Counted from the first letter of the stretch, positions 38,341 through 50,780 are shown. The stretch: DNA of 64,000 nucleotides from Flaccisagitta enflata (GCA_965153355.1 OZ231126.1:55180001-55244000), one strand, 5' to 3'. Numbers and translations are program-made. Notes: generated by a model from the letters alone, not told the origin.

Positions 38341-38538
38341 ATGATTATTTAATGTTTTTGTTTGTTTTCTTTTGTTTTCTTTTGTTTTTCATTGTTTCTG
38401 ATTTCTATTTAATTGATTCCGCGTAATTGAACCTGGGAGGAAGGGATTTGACTCTTGTTTGAATCCATATCGTCCCTTTGTACTTGTATTTTTTTTGCTT
38501 GTACAATAAATGTCTTTCATTCATTCATTCATTCATTC
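38341..38538 (+). repeat. LINE 3' tail repeat, copy 2
   Basis: Same block as 4346-4556 (GAAGGGATTTGACTCTTG, ATCCATATCGTCCC, TTGTACTTGTA). Here it ends in a clean (ATTC)n tail, and the zinc-finger pseudogene follows. Confidence 0.7.
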
Positions 38539-38614
38539 TACAACATCTTTTGCTTTTTTAAACATCGATCAAAGGAATTTATCAATTTACTCATTGACTA
38601 CTTCATTACTTATT

Positions 38615-40514
38615 ATGGAGTCAAAAGAATCTCACCAAAATCAGTTCCAAAACAAGATGGAAACAAATGTATCAGACAGAAACATTGTCATGGAAACGAA
38701 AACTAAATCTGACGTCAACAAAGTCGAAGTCATAGTGTCAGATAATCAGACCCACATTAAAAAGAAGCGATTCAAATGCGGTGTTTGTTCAACTGCATTG
38801 AGCGACAGTCATGCATTGCTAATTCACATGAGAACCCACACTGATGGAAGGCCATTCAAATGTGCTACTTGTAAATATGCGTTTTATACGTCCGGCCACT
38901 TGAAACAACACAAAAAGATCCACACTGGTGAAAAATCGTTTAAATGTGAGGACTGTCCAGCAGCTTTTCGTTTGAAGCATGGACTGATACGTCACATTAG
39001 GAGCCACACAGGAGAAAGACCATTCAAGTGTGAAACTTATAAATCATCTTTCATCACAAAGGATCACTTGACTGTTCACACAAAAATTCACACGGAAGAA
39101 AAACCGTTTAAGTCTGATCTTTGCCCATCGACTTTTCGTCTCAAGCCTCACTTGAGGAAACACATGTTAGTCCACAGCACTGAAAGGCCATTCAAATGTG
39201 ACGTCTGTCCAGCCTCATTCAAAGGAAAGTCCGACGTAGCTTTACACAAAAAGTCACATGCTGAGAATTGAGAAATCTATTACATGTGGTATCTGTCAGA
39301 CTGCTTTCACTTTAAAACAACATTTGGATAGACACATGATGGTACATACCGGAGAAAAACCATTTAAATGTGATATTTGTCCATATGCATCTACCCAAAA
39401 AGCGAGCTTGACATCTCACAAAAGAACTCACACTGGGGAAAGACCATTTAAATGCTCTGTTTGTCCGTCTGCATTTGTTCACAAAGTAACATTGAACCTA
39501 CACATGCGCAAACACACGGGAGAAAAACCGTTTACATGTAACACCTGTCATTCCTCATTTTCTTCACGGGTTGAATTGAAAAATCACGATAGAATCCATA
39601 CTGGAGAACGGCCATTCAAATGTGATTCCTGCCCATCTGCGTTCTCTGGGAAAAATCGCCTAATTATACATATCAGGACCCATACTAGAGAAAAACCATA
39701 CAAATGCGATGTATTCCCATCTAAATTCTCTCAATCAGCTGGTTTGAAGTCACATGAGAGACTTCACTCCGGGAACAAGCCATACAAATGTGACGCTTGC
39801 CCTACTGCATTTTACAGACAGAGCGAATTAAACCGGCACAAACTTATCCACAGTGGGGAAAAATCATTTAAATGCGAATTAAGTCCATCTGCATTTTATC
39901 TCAAAGGAGAGTTGAAATTACACATCCGTACACACACTGGGGAAAAACCATTTGAATGTGATACCTGCCATGCGGCCTTTTCTTCAAATAGCAGTTTGAA
40001 AAAGCACAAAAGAATCCACACTGGAGCACGGCCATTCAAATGTGATTTATGCCCCTCAGCGTTCCTTACGAAGAGCTACTTGAAAATACACATAAGGACC
40101 CATACTGGAGAAAAGCCATACAAATGTGAGTGCCCGTCTGAATTTACTGTGTCGTCTACGTTAAAGAATCATAAGAGACTTCATTCTGGTGCAAAGCCGT
40201 ACAAATGTGATACTTGCCTTATAACATTCACTCAAAAGGCCAGCTTAAAAACACACAAACTTGTGCATACTGGAGAAAAACCACACAAATGCAACGCTTG
40301 TCCAGCTGCCTTTCACCAAAAATCTGGCTTAAATTCGCATTTAAAAAGTCACTCTGGTGAAAAGCCATACAGTTGTGATGTATGTCCTATCACTTGCAAT
40401 TCAAAATATCACTTAAAGGTGCATAAAAGGATCCACACTGGAGAAAAACCATATGCGTGTGATACTTGTCCGTCTCGATTCGCTCAACCATCGGGCTTGA
40501 CCAGGCACAGATGA
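38615..40514 (+). pseudogene. intronless C2H2 zinc-finger protein, frameshifted and decaying
   Basis: The ATG at 38615 opens an N-terminal segment (MESKESHQNQ), then about 21 tandem C2H2 fingers with TGEKPF-type linkers. Six fingers lie in the first frame, which stops at 39269-39271. Fifteen follow in a second frame from about 39258. Restoring the frame at 39260-39285 would recreate one continuous array. At least five fingers have lost a zinc ligand: CETY, KSDLC, CDVF, CELS and a one-residue-short CEC. The last finger is cut by TGA before its final His (40512-40514). An AATAAA lies at about 40708. Intact genes of this kind encode sequence-specific DNA-binding regulators. The lack of introns across 1.9 kb and the accumulated lesions indicate a pseudogene, perhaps retroposed. 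Confidence 0.85.
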
Positions 40515-40773
40515 AGCCACACTAAAATAACACGACCAAGTGACAACCAGTAAAATCGTCTTCCGTCGTTCAGCCATGAATTAAAATTCTGGACGATTTT
40601 AACAGTGGTGGGACACATTGAATCGTCTGTGAGCTCCCTCGACGTCTGCCTTTAGTTTCATTCCTCGCGTTGGGTCGCGTGTAAGAATCTGTCATTTTTT
40701 CAAAGACCATCAATAAATACTGTTGGACTATGTGGTAGTAATCATGGGTCATGTTTCAGTGCTGTGAAAAGTA
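40515..40773. other. 3' flank of the zinc-finger pseudogene
   Basis: Holds an AATAAA signal and CGACGATTTTAC-like text. Nothing else seen. Confidence 0.35.
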
Positions 40774-40918
40774 AACCAGGCCAACTCCTGATAAGTCGCG
40801 TGCGAGACTTACAGAATGACTTAGGATGACTTAGAATGAAAAATGTGACGGACGGACAGACGGACGGAAGGACGGACGGACAAAGCGGGGTGTAGAGTCG
40901 CATGCACTCGACTAAAAA
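40774..40918 (+). repeat. compact family A relative (unexpanded form)
   Basis: It starts GGCCAACTCCTGATAAGTCG and CGTGCGAGAC. A short core of three GACTTAGAATGA-type units follows, then GTGACGGACGGACAGACGG, AAAGCGGGGTGTAGAGTCGC and GACTAAAAAT. It is 145 bases in all, with the same ends as the 1.9-kb copy at 46846. Confidence 0.8.
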
Positions 40919-41186
40919 TCTCTTCAAATTTTTGCTATTCTGACTTTTACATCTTTGCTATCTCTCCCCTATAAGTCCAAATATGATGAAATGTCTCATG
41001 TCCGCTGTAAAAAAATGATTGATTTTACCATTCCATGTGGCGCGATTTTTCTTTTTCGTTATGTCATAGTAGCTAACTTACAAATATATTTTCGCGTTCA
41101 CTGTACACACAAAACCATTGTTTGTTTCTTCGTTAAACATGCAATTTGTCACGTAATGGTGTCAGTTAGCTGCGCCAATCGCTCAC

Positions 41187-41990
<804 letters not shown>

Positions 41991-41994
41991 CTTA

Positions 41995-42327
<333 letters not shown>

Positions 42328-42485
42328 TTAAGAATTTGGACAAAAAACAATCCTCTTTTTCACCCGTTTCCTGCTGCATCTCTCTCCATGCTTTCCTGTG
42401 CAGCTGTCTGTCCGTCGAGCTGTCTCTCTGTTTTTTTCATGCGTTAGTTTATCCCTCTGTCTGTCTATCTGTCTGTCTGTCTTGT

Positions 42486-42528
<43 letters not shown>

Positions 42529-42539
42529 GACTGACTGAC

Positions 42540-42653
42540 CCTCTGGTACATTGGCAACGATGATTCCAATCAGGAAAATGACTGCATCCAGCCAATAATA
42601 TCCCAAAATAAAGGCGATGATGAAGAATGTCACACCCAGAAAAACCGCAACAC
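42540..42653 (-). CDS. Na+/K+-ATPase alpha, TM3-TM4 exon
   Basis: 114 bases encoding [39 protein letters not shown]. This covers transmembrane helix 3, the short extracellular turn and helix 4 with the cation-binding VPEGL motif, completed in the next exon. The acceptor TTTAAG|GT is weak in pyrimidines. The donor GAGG|GTCAGTCAGTCAG runs into (GA)n. Its phases match both neighbours exactly. A TTAA-flanked MITE ends 24 bases upstream of the exon start. Confidence 0.95.
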
Positions 42654-42677
42654 CTTAAATCAGAATGTTTTGTTTAA

Positions 42678-43267
42678 CAGTGGCAAAATAAAAAACCGGA
42701 CGCTACCTTTTGATCAAGGATTGTTCAGTAAATTAAAAAAATAAACCCTTAAAATCCATGATGGTTTAAAAGAGCTTCAAAATATCTTTCATTTCAGCTC
42801 TCACAGAATGTTGTGGCTCGAAAACTCTAGAAATTATGATGCTTTAAAGATAACCACTCAGAAATCTCAAATCTGGTTTCAATCTTTTTAGAGTAACTAA
42901 CTTTGAATTGATATAGCTTGTAAACGAATAAAAATCATGATTTCTGCTTGGTTCCATCTTGTAGAGAGTTCAAAATACTTTATTTTTACCATGAATTTCG
43001 TTCTTTTTATTCAATTTTTTCATTCTACAAAATATGTGAAACAAAAAATGTCCTATTGTGAGGCACAATAATTTGCTTTCAAGAATATGGGTATTGAATT
43101 TCAATCTTATGTCATTTGAAAACACCTTAAGCTAGAAATTTCTGCTTGGGCTAGATTTGTAGAGTTTTTAAAGCTCTTTGAAATGCTCATAAATTTCAAG
43201 TAAAAATTAGATGCAGTTTTCAGTCAATTATGAAAAACTAAGCGTCCGGTTTTTATTTTTGCCATTG
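42678..43267. mobile_element. 590-bp MITE with TTAA target, in an ATPase intron
   Basis: The ends are CAGTGGCAAAATAAAAAACC and, from the right, CAATGGCAAAAATAAAAACC, continuing GGACGCT. TTAA flanks both ends (42674-42677, 43268-43271). TTAA duplications are typical of piggyBac, though the terminal bases are not the usual piggyBac ones. No open frame. Confidence 0.8.
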
Positions 43268-43301
43268 TTAATAACTTTGATATTGAAATCGTAAGACATC
43301 A

Positions 43302-44413
43302 AATTCAAATTCAAATTCATGTACTCCAATAAAGTAAGGCGAATCGCCTGTTGACTTGGAGACAAACAAGTTCTACATCTACTTCCCAAGCGTTAACCAT
43401 CACACCAGTCCGTTTTTCCACCCCAAACGAAAGGACAGTCCCATTCACAGTTACATCCGCCGAAGTTAAAGTCACTCCTTCCTTGTTTGTCCTTCTTGAC
43501 GCCTCGTTCCTAAGGCGTCCCGTATTTCCGCCATGAATTGGCGCATCTCTTGCGCCATCGATGTCCCCGCCTCTTCTTGCTGTTGCTGTTGCTGACGTAG
43601 ATGCCGATCATCGCGTTGTTGGAAGGATTGTTGCCGCTCGTTATGGTATTGTTCCTGGCGTGAGGAGCGGCCTCTTCCGGAGTTGTGTTGTTGTTGATGT
43701 TGTTGATTGTGTGGCCCATGATAGTCTCTTGTTGGCGAATGGGACCGGTGTCTCTGGCCCTGAGTTTCTTCGATTGAGAACGAAGAGCGGTGATGTGGCG
43801 CTGCGCCGCCACGGAGAGGACCGCCGCCGCCGCGGTGGGTGTTGCCGCCGCGGTAGGTGTTGCCACCACGGAAGGTGTTGCCACCACGGAAGGTGTTGCC
43901 GCCACGGTAGGTGTTGCCGCCATGGTAGGTGTTGCCGCCACGGTGGGTGTTGCCGCCATGATCGGTGCCGCCACGATGAACACCGCCATGGCCGTTGCCG
44001 TCGTCGTTGTCACCTCTTCCGCGTTGTTCCCATGACGACGGTTTGGGGGAGGAGGACCAGGGCCGTCTCATCTCATTGCCCCGGTGTCTAGTCTCCCACG
44101 CGTTCTTTTTGCATTGCTCCAATTCACGTTCCAGATTCGCCACTTCCTGTCTGGTCTGGGTTTTCTTTTCCCATATTTCTTTCTTCTTTTCTGCAAGCAT
44201 CTCGTATGCTTCTCTTTCTCTTCTATCTTGTTCCGCCCTTTTTTCTTCCTCCTCCTTTTTCTTTCTTTCTTTTCTTTTCTCCTTTTTCGCCTCTTTCTCT
44301 CTCCTATCGTCCTCTATCCTTTCCTCCTCCTCCCTTCTCTTTCGATCCTCCTCAATTTTCTCCTCCGTCCATCCCTTTTTTCTCTGGACCTCTGCTCTGT
44401 GTCTCGCCAGATG
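43302..44413 (-). pseudogene. 5'-truncated retroposon with coiled-coil and Gly/Asn/Arg-repeat ORF
   Basis: On the minus strand the frame is open from 44413 (TGA just before) to TGA at 43472-43474, 313 codons, with the first Met at 44200. The N-terminal 110 residues are a highly charged coiled coil (EEKIEEDRKRREEEE). Next come a Ser/Pro patch, about 12 repeats of GGNTYRGGN/GGNTFRGGN, a Gln-rich stretch and an acidic MAQEMRQFMAEIRDALG segment. The 3' side ends at 43302-43320 in three tandem AATTTG units, like many LINE or SINE tails. It lies entirely within an ATPase intron. I cannot identify the protein. A retrotransposon ORF1 or a retroposed host mRNA are both possible. Confidence 0.5.
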
Positions 44414-44603
44414 TCAAAATGAAATTGTCAGAATCTTTTATCGTTTGATTTCACGTAGGAGTCTTCTCTTCCCCTTTTGTTAGCGAAGTACAATTTGTTA
44501 ATGATTTCCTGTTCCCTCAACCAGTGTCAATCAAATCGTGATCAAATAAACCGATGATGCAAAATGTTTTCAATTTTCTGTTGCCAAATTCATCAGCTTT
44601 TAC

Positions 44604-44708
44604 CCGTAATGATATGAACGAAGTGTCTGATTTCGATGGCGATTGGAGTGTCACCCATTTCTAGACCAGAGGCTAAGATCGCGATTCGTCCCATCGCAGT
44701 TGAGTCAC
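44604..44708 (-). CDS. Na+/K+-ATPase alpha, exon before TM3
   Basis: 105 bases, phase 1 to phase 1. It encodes [20 protein letters not shown] then [16 protein letters not shown]. The family consensus at this place is TVMGRIATLASGL followed by TPIAIEIEHFIHIITG, so it is well conserved. It forms the end of the actuator domain and the approach to helix 3. Acceptor TTGCAG|GT, donor ACGG|GTAAAAG. Confidence 0.95.
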
Positions 44709-45088
44709 CTGCAAGACGACAATATTCAGGGCTGTTTATAATTGAGTCGCTTTTGATCCCACCCCCCCCCCTTGCCTTTGATTTTCTTCCCCGCGATGCA
44801 TCGCGTTGCATTTTAAAATCTATGATTTTCTTCTCCATAAAGCAATGAAACAGTGAAAGCAAGGTTTGAATAGTGTTAAATTGTGTTATAGATTTTATGA
44901 TTTGATTCGATAAACAATTGCGATTTGTCTTTCCTGAGTAGCAAATTGTGTACCATTCCTTGTGCTCTATTACATTTCAATTACACGAAGAGCTCTTCCC
45001 TCGACCCTCTTGGTACTTATCTAGCCCAATTGCTTCCTTGCTACTCACCGGTTTTGATGACTACCGATTTGATCCTCTTAGTGCTTAC

Positions 45089-45197
45089 CAGTTTTGATGA
45101 CTACTCCTTTGCATTGTCCTTCAACTGCGTACGTGGAAAAGAAAGCCACATTCTTCGTTTCCAAAGGACTTTCGTTGGTAAAATCGGGAGTGCGGAC
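45089..45197 (-). CDS. Na+/K+-ATPase alpha, exon with NPLETRN-like segment
   Basis: 109 bases, phase 0 to phase 1. It encodes [20 protein letters not shown] then [17 protein letters not shown]. The consensus is [20 protein letters not shown], and the residues N-to-S and R-to-K have diverged here. Acceptor TATCTAG|GT, donor ACTG|GTAAGC. It was found by searching the minus strand for the segment missing between the two neighbouring exons. It joins both in frame, which strongly supports the gene model. Confidence 0.93.
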
Positions 45198-45206
45198 CTA
45201 GATAAG

Positions 45207-45360
45207 ATGGATGAATGGATTGATGAATGGATGGAAGGAAGTGTGGATGGATGAATTAAATGAATTGATGAATGGATGGATAAATGTGATTAATGGATGA
45301 ATGGAATGAATGGCTGAATGTGTGGATGGATGAGTGGAACGAATTGATGAACGGAATGAA
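45207..45360. repeat. GATG/GAATG-rich repeat
   Basis: Imperfect ATGGATGGATGAATG units on the plus strand, in the ATPase intron. Confidence 0.8.
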
Positions 45361-45430
45361 TTGAAAAATATTTTTCCTCGAAATCTGCCGACAATTTTTC
45401 GAGCCTGCCTCTAATCGACTACAAAGGAAA

Positions 45431-45873
45431 CTGGTCATCCAAGGATCGCACATGGTCAGCGGTACCCGATGCCCTGCTGGGGGTGATCTTGTGAAAAGTG
45501 GATTGAGAGCAGGGCAGCGGCCCTAGAGGCCCAATATTTTGTAGAATGCAGGGGGGAATTTCCAGACGTCTTGAGGGGGCATTTTTCAGGCCTTAGATGA
45601 CTGATTTTGGCCACTGCAGGCTGGAGGGCAGAATTAAGGCTTGGAGAGCAGATTTGAGGTTTGGAGGTCAGATTTGAGGTGGGGGGAGGGGGGTGATTTG
45701 AAGCCTTGAAGGCTGATTTGAGGCAAGGAGGGCTGAATTGAGGGCTGGGAGGGCAAATATGAGGCCAATGGAGGGGGGGATGGATGGACGGACAGAAGGC
45801 TGGAAGGACAGACGTAGGGAAATTCCCCTGTGTTCTACAGGACATCGGCCCTTTGGGGCAGCTGCCCAAAAGG
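45431..45873 (-). repeat. family B element (B8)
   Basis: Left end CTGGTCATCCAAGGATCGCA (reverse complement carries an ATCCTTGGAT hairpin then GACCAG). The inner arms are GGCAGCGGCCCTAGAGGCCC and ACATCGGCCCTTTGGGGCAG. The core is a degenerate GAGGTTTGGAGGTCAGATTT minisatellite. Right end GCCCAAAAGG. Confidence 0.8.
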
Positions 45874-46419
45874 AATTGATAGGTTTACTCATTATGCCTA
45901 ATTCAATCTATATTTCCATAGTTAAGAAGAAAGCATTAGCCATTGTGCAGGTGTGTATGTTGACCAGACAGACAGACATGTTTTGCACACATGTGTCATT
46001 CTTTCCCACTGTGAGTTCCCTGGCCCGGTGCCAGTAGTAATGAGGCGAGGTTGCTCCCCCACCTCTCAAAATTTTACGATAAAATTCGCGAACGATTTTG
46101 ACGGCGTAGGTGGTAGGTAAGGGTGGTATCAATTTGTTTTATATGATCCTCTGTAAGTGAATATTGGTGTTAAAATATGCTATACATTCATCCACGCTGA
46201 TCGAAACCAAGTGATTGTCAAATTTCAAATCACATCAGATAACTTCAAAAACCTTCACACTATCATCAGGACAGCGGATTCATTGTTGAGATAAATTTTT
46301 GTTATAACTGAAAGAAGAATTAGCGAGACTGCAATATGCAAATCAACTCCATTAGTATACTCGCGTTATTGATAACTCAAATGGATTATGGGAACGCGTT
46401 TGTTTTCTTATCGCTCTTC
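45874..46419. other. ATPase intron, nothing recognised
   Basis: No gene or repeat partner seen. Confidence 0.35.
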
Positions 46420-46593
46420 TTAGTTGCGGACACGCACCTATAAGAGGCTTTGTCCGTCGGTCTGGTCGTAATGGTCCGGTTGGTCGGTCGGTCTGTCCGG
46501 TCTCTAGACCTTATCGAGTCGGAGTGCGGGAAAACGCGCATTTCCGCCCTTGCCCATCCGTCCGCAACTGATGGCCGTGTATCCGGCCTTGTT
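46420..46593 (-). repeat. family A element, GTTGCG subfamily
   Basis: TAGTTGCGGACACGCACCTAT, a GGTCGGTCGGTC tract, CATTTCCGCCCTTGCCC and GTGTATCCGGCCTTGTT in order. Confidence 0.8.
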
Positions 46594-46845
46594 ATTCCTT
46601 CTACTTCCAAAAGTTGCCGAAACGCCCTCTGACCTGCCGAATAGCGGTTCTTATCGCTACTACATAATCTACACATCTGGATGAAGGATTTGTGCACAAA
46701 TAAGTGAATAGAAAAAAGAAATAAATGCCTGTTTAACAAAATGTCTGTTTAGTTAGCACCGATACCAGATTTATGGATATATCGAATGCAACCGGAATGC
46801 ATGACAATGGAACAAATGAACAGCTTCAATCGCAGTCTATCATAA
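46594..46845. other. ATPase intron, nothing recognised
   Basis: Unique spacer. Confidence 0.35.
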
Positions 46846-48788
46846 CAAGGCCAACACCTATAAGTCGCGTGCGAGACAAAAATAACTGAACTGACCTGAC
46901 TTCTTATTGAATCTTTTTTTCGAAAATCAGACTTAACCCAGACCAAAACCAGACCCAAACCAGACTCAAACCAGACTCAAACCAGACTCAAACCAGACTC
47001 AAACCAGACTCAGACCAGACTCAAACCAGACTCAAACCAGACTCAAACCAGACTCAAACCAGACTCAAACCAGAATTAAACCAGACCTAAACCAGACCAA
47101 AACCAGACCTAAACCAGACCTGAACCAGACATAAACCAGATATAAAGCAGACATAAACCAGACCTTAACCAGACCTAAACCAGACATAAATCAGACATGA
47201 ACCAGACTTAAACCAGACTTAAACCACACTCAAGCCAGACTCAAACCAGACTTAAACCAGACTCAAACCAGACTTAAACCAGACTAAAACCAGACTAAAA
47301 CCATACTTAAACCAGACTTAAACCAGACTTAAATCAGACTTAAACCAGACCCAAACCAGCAGACCCAAACCAGGAGACTTAAACCAGCAGACTTAAACCA
47401 GCAGACTTAATCCAGCAGACTAAAACCAGCAAACCTCAACCAGCTGACTTAAGCCAGCCGACTTAAACAAGCCAACTTAAACCAGCCAACCTAAACCAGC
47501 CAACTTAAACCAGCCAACTTAAACTAGCCAACTTAAACCAGCCAACTTAGACCAGCCAACTTAAACCAGCCATCTTAAACCAGCCAACTTAAACCAGCCA
47601 ACTTAAACCAGCCGACTTAACCAGCTGACTTAAACCAGAAGACTTAACCAGCAGACCTAAACTAGCAGACCTTAATCAGCGGACTTAAACTAGCGGACTT
47701 AAACCAGCGGTCTTAAACCAGCGGAATCAAACCAGCGGACTTAAATCAGCAGACTTAAACCAGCAGACTCAAACCAGCAGACTTAAACCAGCAGACTTAA
47801 ACCAGCAGGCTTAAACCAGCAGATTTAAACCAGCAGACTTAAACCAGCAGACTTAAACCAGCAGACTTAAACCAGCAGACTTAAATCAGCAGACTTAAAC
47901 CAGCAGACTTAAACCAGCAGACTGAAACCAGCAGACTGAAACCAGCAGACTTGAAATGACATATATGACCAAAACTTACCAAAAAACATAGATGACCACG
48001 ACATACCAAAAGACATAAATGACCAAAAAATTAAAAAGAAAAACAAAAAAACAAAAAAACAAAAGCAACAAAAACAAAAAACTAGCTTTCCAAATTAACG
48101 GAAAAAAAAACAAAAAAAACCCCAAACCAAAAAAACTATAAAACCAAAAAACACAATAGACCAAAACTTACCAAAAAAACCATGTTAAATGACCAAAAAT
48201 GACCTGAAATGTTCCAGAATGACTTAAAATGACTTAAAACTTTTTTAAATGCCCAAAAATGACACATATGACTTAAATGAACAAAGTGACGTTAATGTTC
48301 AAAATGACTAAAAATGACGAAAGCAACCAAAAATGACCAAAAGCAACCAAAATGACCAAAACAACCAAAAAATGTTCCCAGAACAAATCCAGACGAACAC
48401 CAAATTGACCAAAAACAAATCGAAAAGCAAAGTGTTACTAAAACTACAAAAGCCAAAAAATAACTTAGAGTGACTTAGAATGACTTAGAATGACTTGTAA
48501 TGACTTAAAATGTCTTAAAATAGCTTAGAATGACTAAGAACGACCTAAAATGACTTATAATAACATAAAATGACAAAAATGACAAATAATGACAAAATGA
48601 CTTAAGTGACTAAAACTTACTGAAAATGTCTAGAAAATGACTTAAAATGACTTAAAATGACGTAAAATAACCTTTTGCCTTAAAATGACGTAAAACGACG
48701 AAAAAAAGCTAAGTGTTACGGACGGACAGACGGACCGACGGATCGACCGACAGAGCGGGTTATAGAGTCGCGTGCACGCGACTAAAAA
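46846..48788 (+). repeat. expanded family A relative with 1.8-kb minisatellite core
   Basis: The left end ACAAGGCCAACACCTATAAG and TCGCGTGCGAGAC, and the right end GACGGACAGACGGACCGAC, GCGGGTTATAGAGTCGCG and GCACGCGACTAAAAA match the 145-bp copy at 40774. Between them the GACTTA-type core has expanded in blocks. AACCAGACTCA (11 bp) runs about 46928-47340. AACCAGCAGACTTA and AACCAGCCAACTTA (13-14 bp) run about 47340-47950. An ACCAAAA-rich stretch runs to about 48180, and AATGACTTAA (10 bp) runs to about 48710. The terminal AGTCGCGTGCACGCGACT is a perfect palindrome. It lies in an ATPase intron. Confidence 0.85.
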
Positions 48789-48904
48789 TATAGGAATACC
48801 TCTCAAATGGAAGATGCAGATGCCTTCTGTAGAGCGTTTTGCTAGGTGAAAATTGCAGTATACTCAAGGCAGTTTTTTTACCTTTTCCTTTCTTTTTGTC
48901 TATC

Positions 48905-49011
<107 letters not shown>

Positions 49012-49013
49012 AC

Positions 49014-49102
49014 CTGTGGTTCTGACTCTCCTGTTAATGATGAGTTGTCAACTTTGAATCCGTGTGCGCTGACGATTCGAACGTCCGCCGGGATTCTATC
49101 CC
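49014..49102 (-). CDS. Na+/K+-ATPase alpha, TGES exon
   Basis: 89 bases, phase 1 to phase 0. It encodes [20 protein letters not shown] and [14 protein letters not shown] is the actuator-domain loop whose Glu drives dephosphorylation. Acceptor TTGTCAG|GG, donor CCACAG|GTAAAG. The donor intron sequence is GTAAAGAGAGAG, so the microsatellite forms part of the splice site. Confidence 0.96.
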
Positions 49103-49454
49103 CTGACAATGACACAGAACAACACAAAGTAGGTGTCAGCAAGATCATTAATCGATACAGTGCTAATTCAAAGAAACTACCCAATTTCATTTGTAGTAGA
49201 TTAACTTTTTACAGTCAATGTAGGAAATAAAAGAGAACAAAATTAAAAGAAACCATGAGTGTGCATCCATTTTAGGCGAGTTTTGGGTAGTGACGGTTCC
49301 GTTAGAGCGGAGATCAACTGAACATCCAACATTTCTGATCGGATCTTGGTCTATCTTATGTTCATCTTTCATTTTGACTTTAGTGATTTTATGAATGCGT
49401 TCTATGATCAACTGTATATATCTAAAATTACTTTTCGGATTTTGGTCTGTATTT
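49103..49454. other. ATPase intron, nothing recognised
   Basis: No gene or repeat partner seen. Confidence 0.35.
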
Positions 49455-49873
49455 TATCTAGGAAATAAATTTACGGACAAGGTTGGTTTTTTATAGATAT
49501 TATATGATTTCATAGCAATATAGTTTACCGCAACCTCAAATTTTTTTTAACTATCAAAAAGTATACAAAAAATGTGATCTAATGAGGCCAAGCAAAATGA
49601 TTTTGGTCAATCCGTGTAGATTCAAGAGCCTTTTCAATGAAAGTTGTCCTGTGAAAATTGGTACTGAAACCCTCTAAATAAGATGTTGGTAAAATCACTA
49701 TTTTTCTTCAAAACGCTGTCATTTGACAACAGATTGAGCCACTAAGCTCTGCTTGGTCTTGAATGGAAGATTTTTTGTCACAGTTTATTGATCTGCTTTC
49801 CTTTTTTCATGGGGTATTAAAGTTAAGTTGCTGTAACCTTGGTTAGGTGTCCGTATATTTATTTCCTAGATAG
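49455..49873. mobile_element. family D MITE, copy 2
   Basis: The ends TATCTAGGAAATAAATTTAC and (reverse) CTATCTAGGAAATAAATATA continue into CGGACA. TA follows the right end. No open frame. It lies in an ATPase intron. Confidence 0.7.
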
Positions 49874-49967
49874 TAGAATAGAAGAATCCTAGATTGTAGA
49901 ATCCTAGATAGTAGAATCTTTCATTCAAATTCAAGTATATCTAAGAATGCCATCTCCTGATCTTGAC

Positions 49968-50103
49968 CTGCGGTGATTTGCACGACATCTCCTACGACGA
50001 TATCTTCGCATTTTGCCGAGACGAATTCTCCATCACGAATGACTGTTGCCTGCTGAGGTACCATGTTCTTAAACGTCTCCATGATTTTGGAACTCTTGTT
50101 CTC
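49968..50103 (-). CDS. Na+/K+-ATPase alpha, exon opening the actuator domain
   Basis: 136 bases, phase 0 to phase 1. It encodes [40 protein letters not shown] and VQITAG. The consensus [22 protein letters not shown] is clear. It follows helix 2 and starts the actuator domain. Acceptor ATCTCAG|GAG, donor CGCAG|GTCAAG. Confidence 0.96.
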
Positions 50104-50283
50104 CTGAGATCAGATCCAGTTTAAGAAGGTAAGAAAAGATGTAACTAATTGTTTGTTTGTCTGTTTGCTGATTTGGTTGTTTGCACATTTAGATGATGAT
50201 GAGTTTTTTTTTTTTTTTTTTGATTGAATCTTAGACATTTTTCTAGTCCATCTTTTCACTTGTTTGTTGTTTTTGGTTTTTTT

Positions 50284-50285
<2 letters not shown>

Positions 50286-50371
<86 letters not shown>

Positions 50372-50416
50372 TGTGTGTTTGTGTTTGTGTTTGTCTTTGT
50401 GTCTGTGTCTGTGTCT

Positions 50417-50479
<63 letters not shown>
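50286..50479. repeat. (GT)n microsatellite with TCTGTG interruptions
   Basis: About 190 bases of GT with GTTTGT and GTCTGT variants near 50388-50422. Confidence 0.97.
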
Positions 50480-50481
<2 letters not shown>

Positions 50482-50780
50482 ATTCCCTATGAAAGTTGAA
50501 ACAACATTTCCCTTACCAAAGGAGGCCAGAATTCTCCAAGTTAAAGGATGAAAGCCTTGCAAGCTGTCAATGGTGTTTACCCCGGATTGCTCACAACTAT
50601 CCTTTACTAATGACAAACAAAATGCTCGTCTTACAAAACTATCAGCTTGACTGCATACCTCATAAGTATAGGGTCGGACAGTCTTATACCATTTAGTTTA
50701 CACAAAATATCTTACAAAAGTAACAATCAAATGTACCGGTCGAAGTACTATTACAACCATTTGGGACCGCCGGCATTCAC

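Noticed and set aside
46928-47950. Regularly spaced AACCAG repeats as a possible CRISPR or regulatory array
   Set aside because: No unique spacers. The flanks identify it as an expanded family A relative.
50110-50616. THTHTH and VCVCVC open frames, also at 41166-42038, 20782-21339, 9643-10006
   Set aside because: Translations of CA/GT microsatellites.
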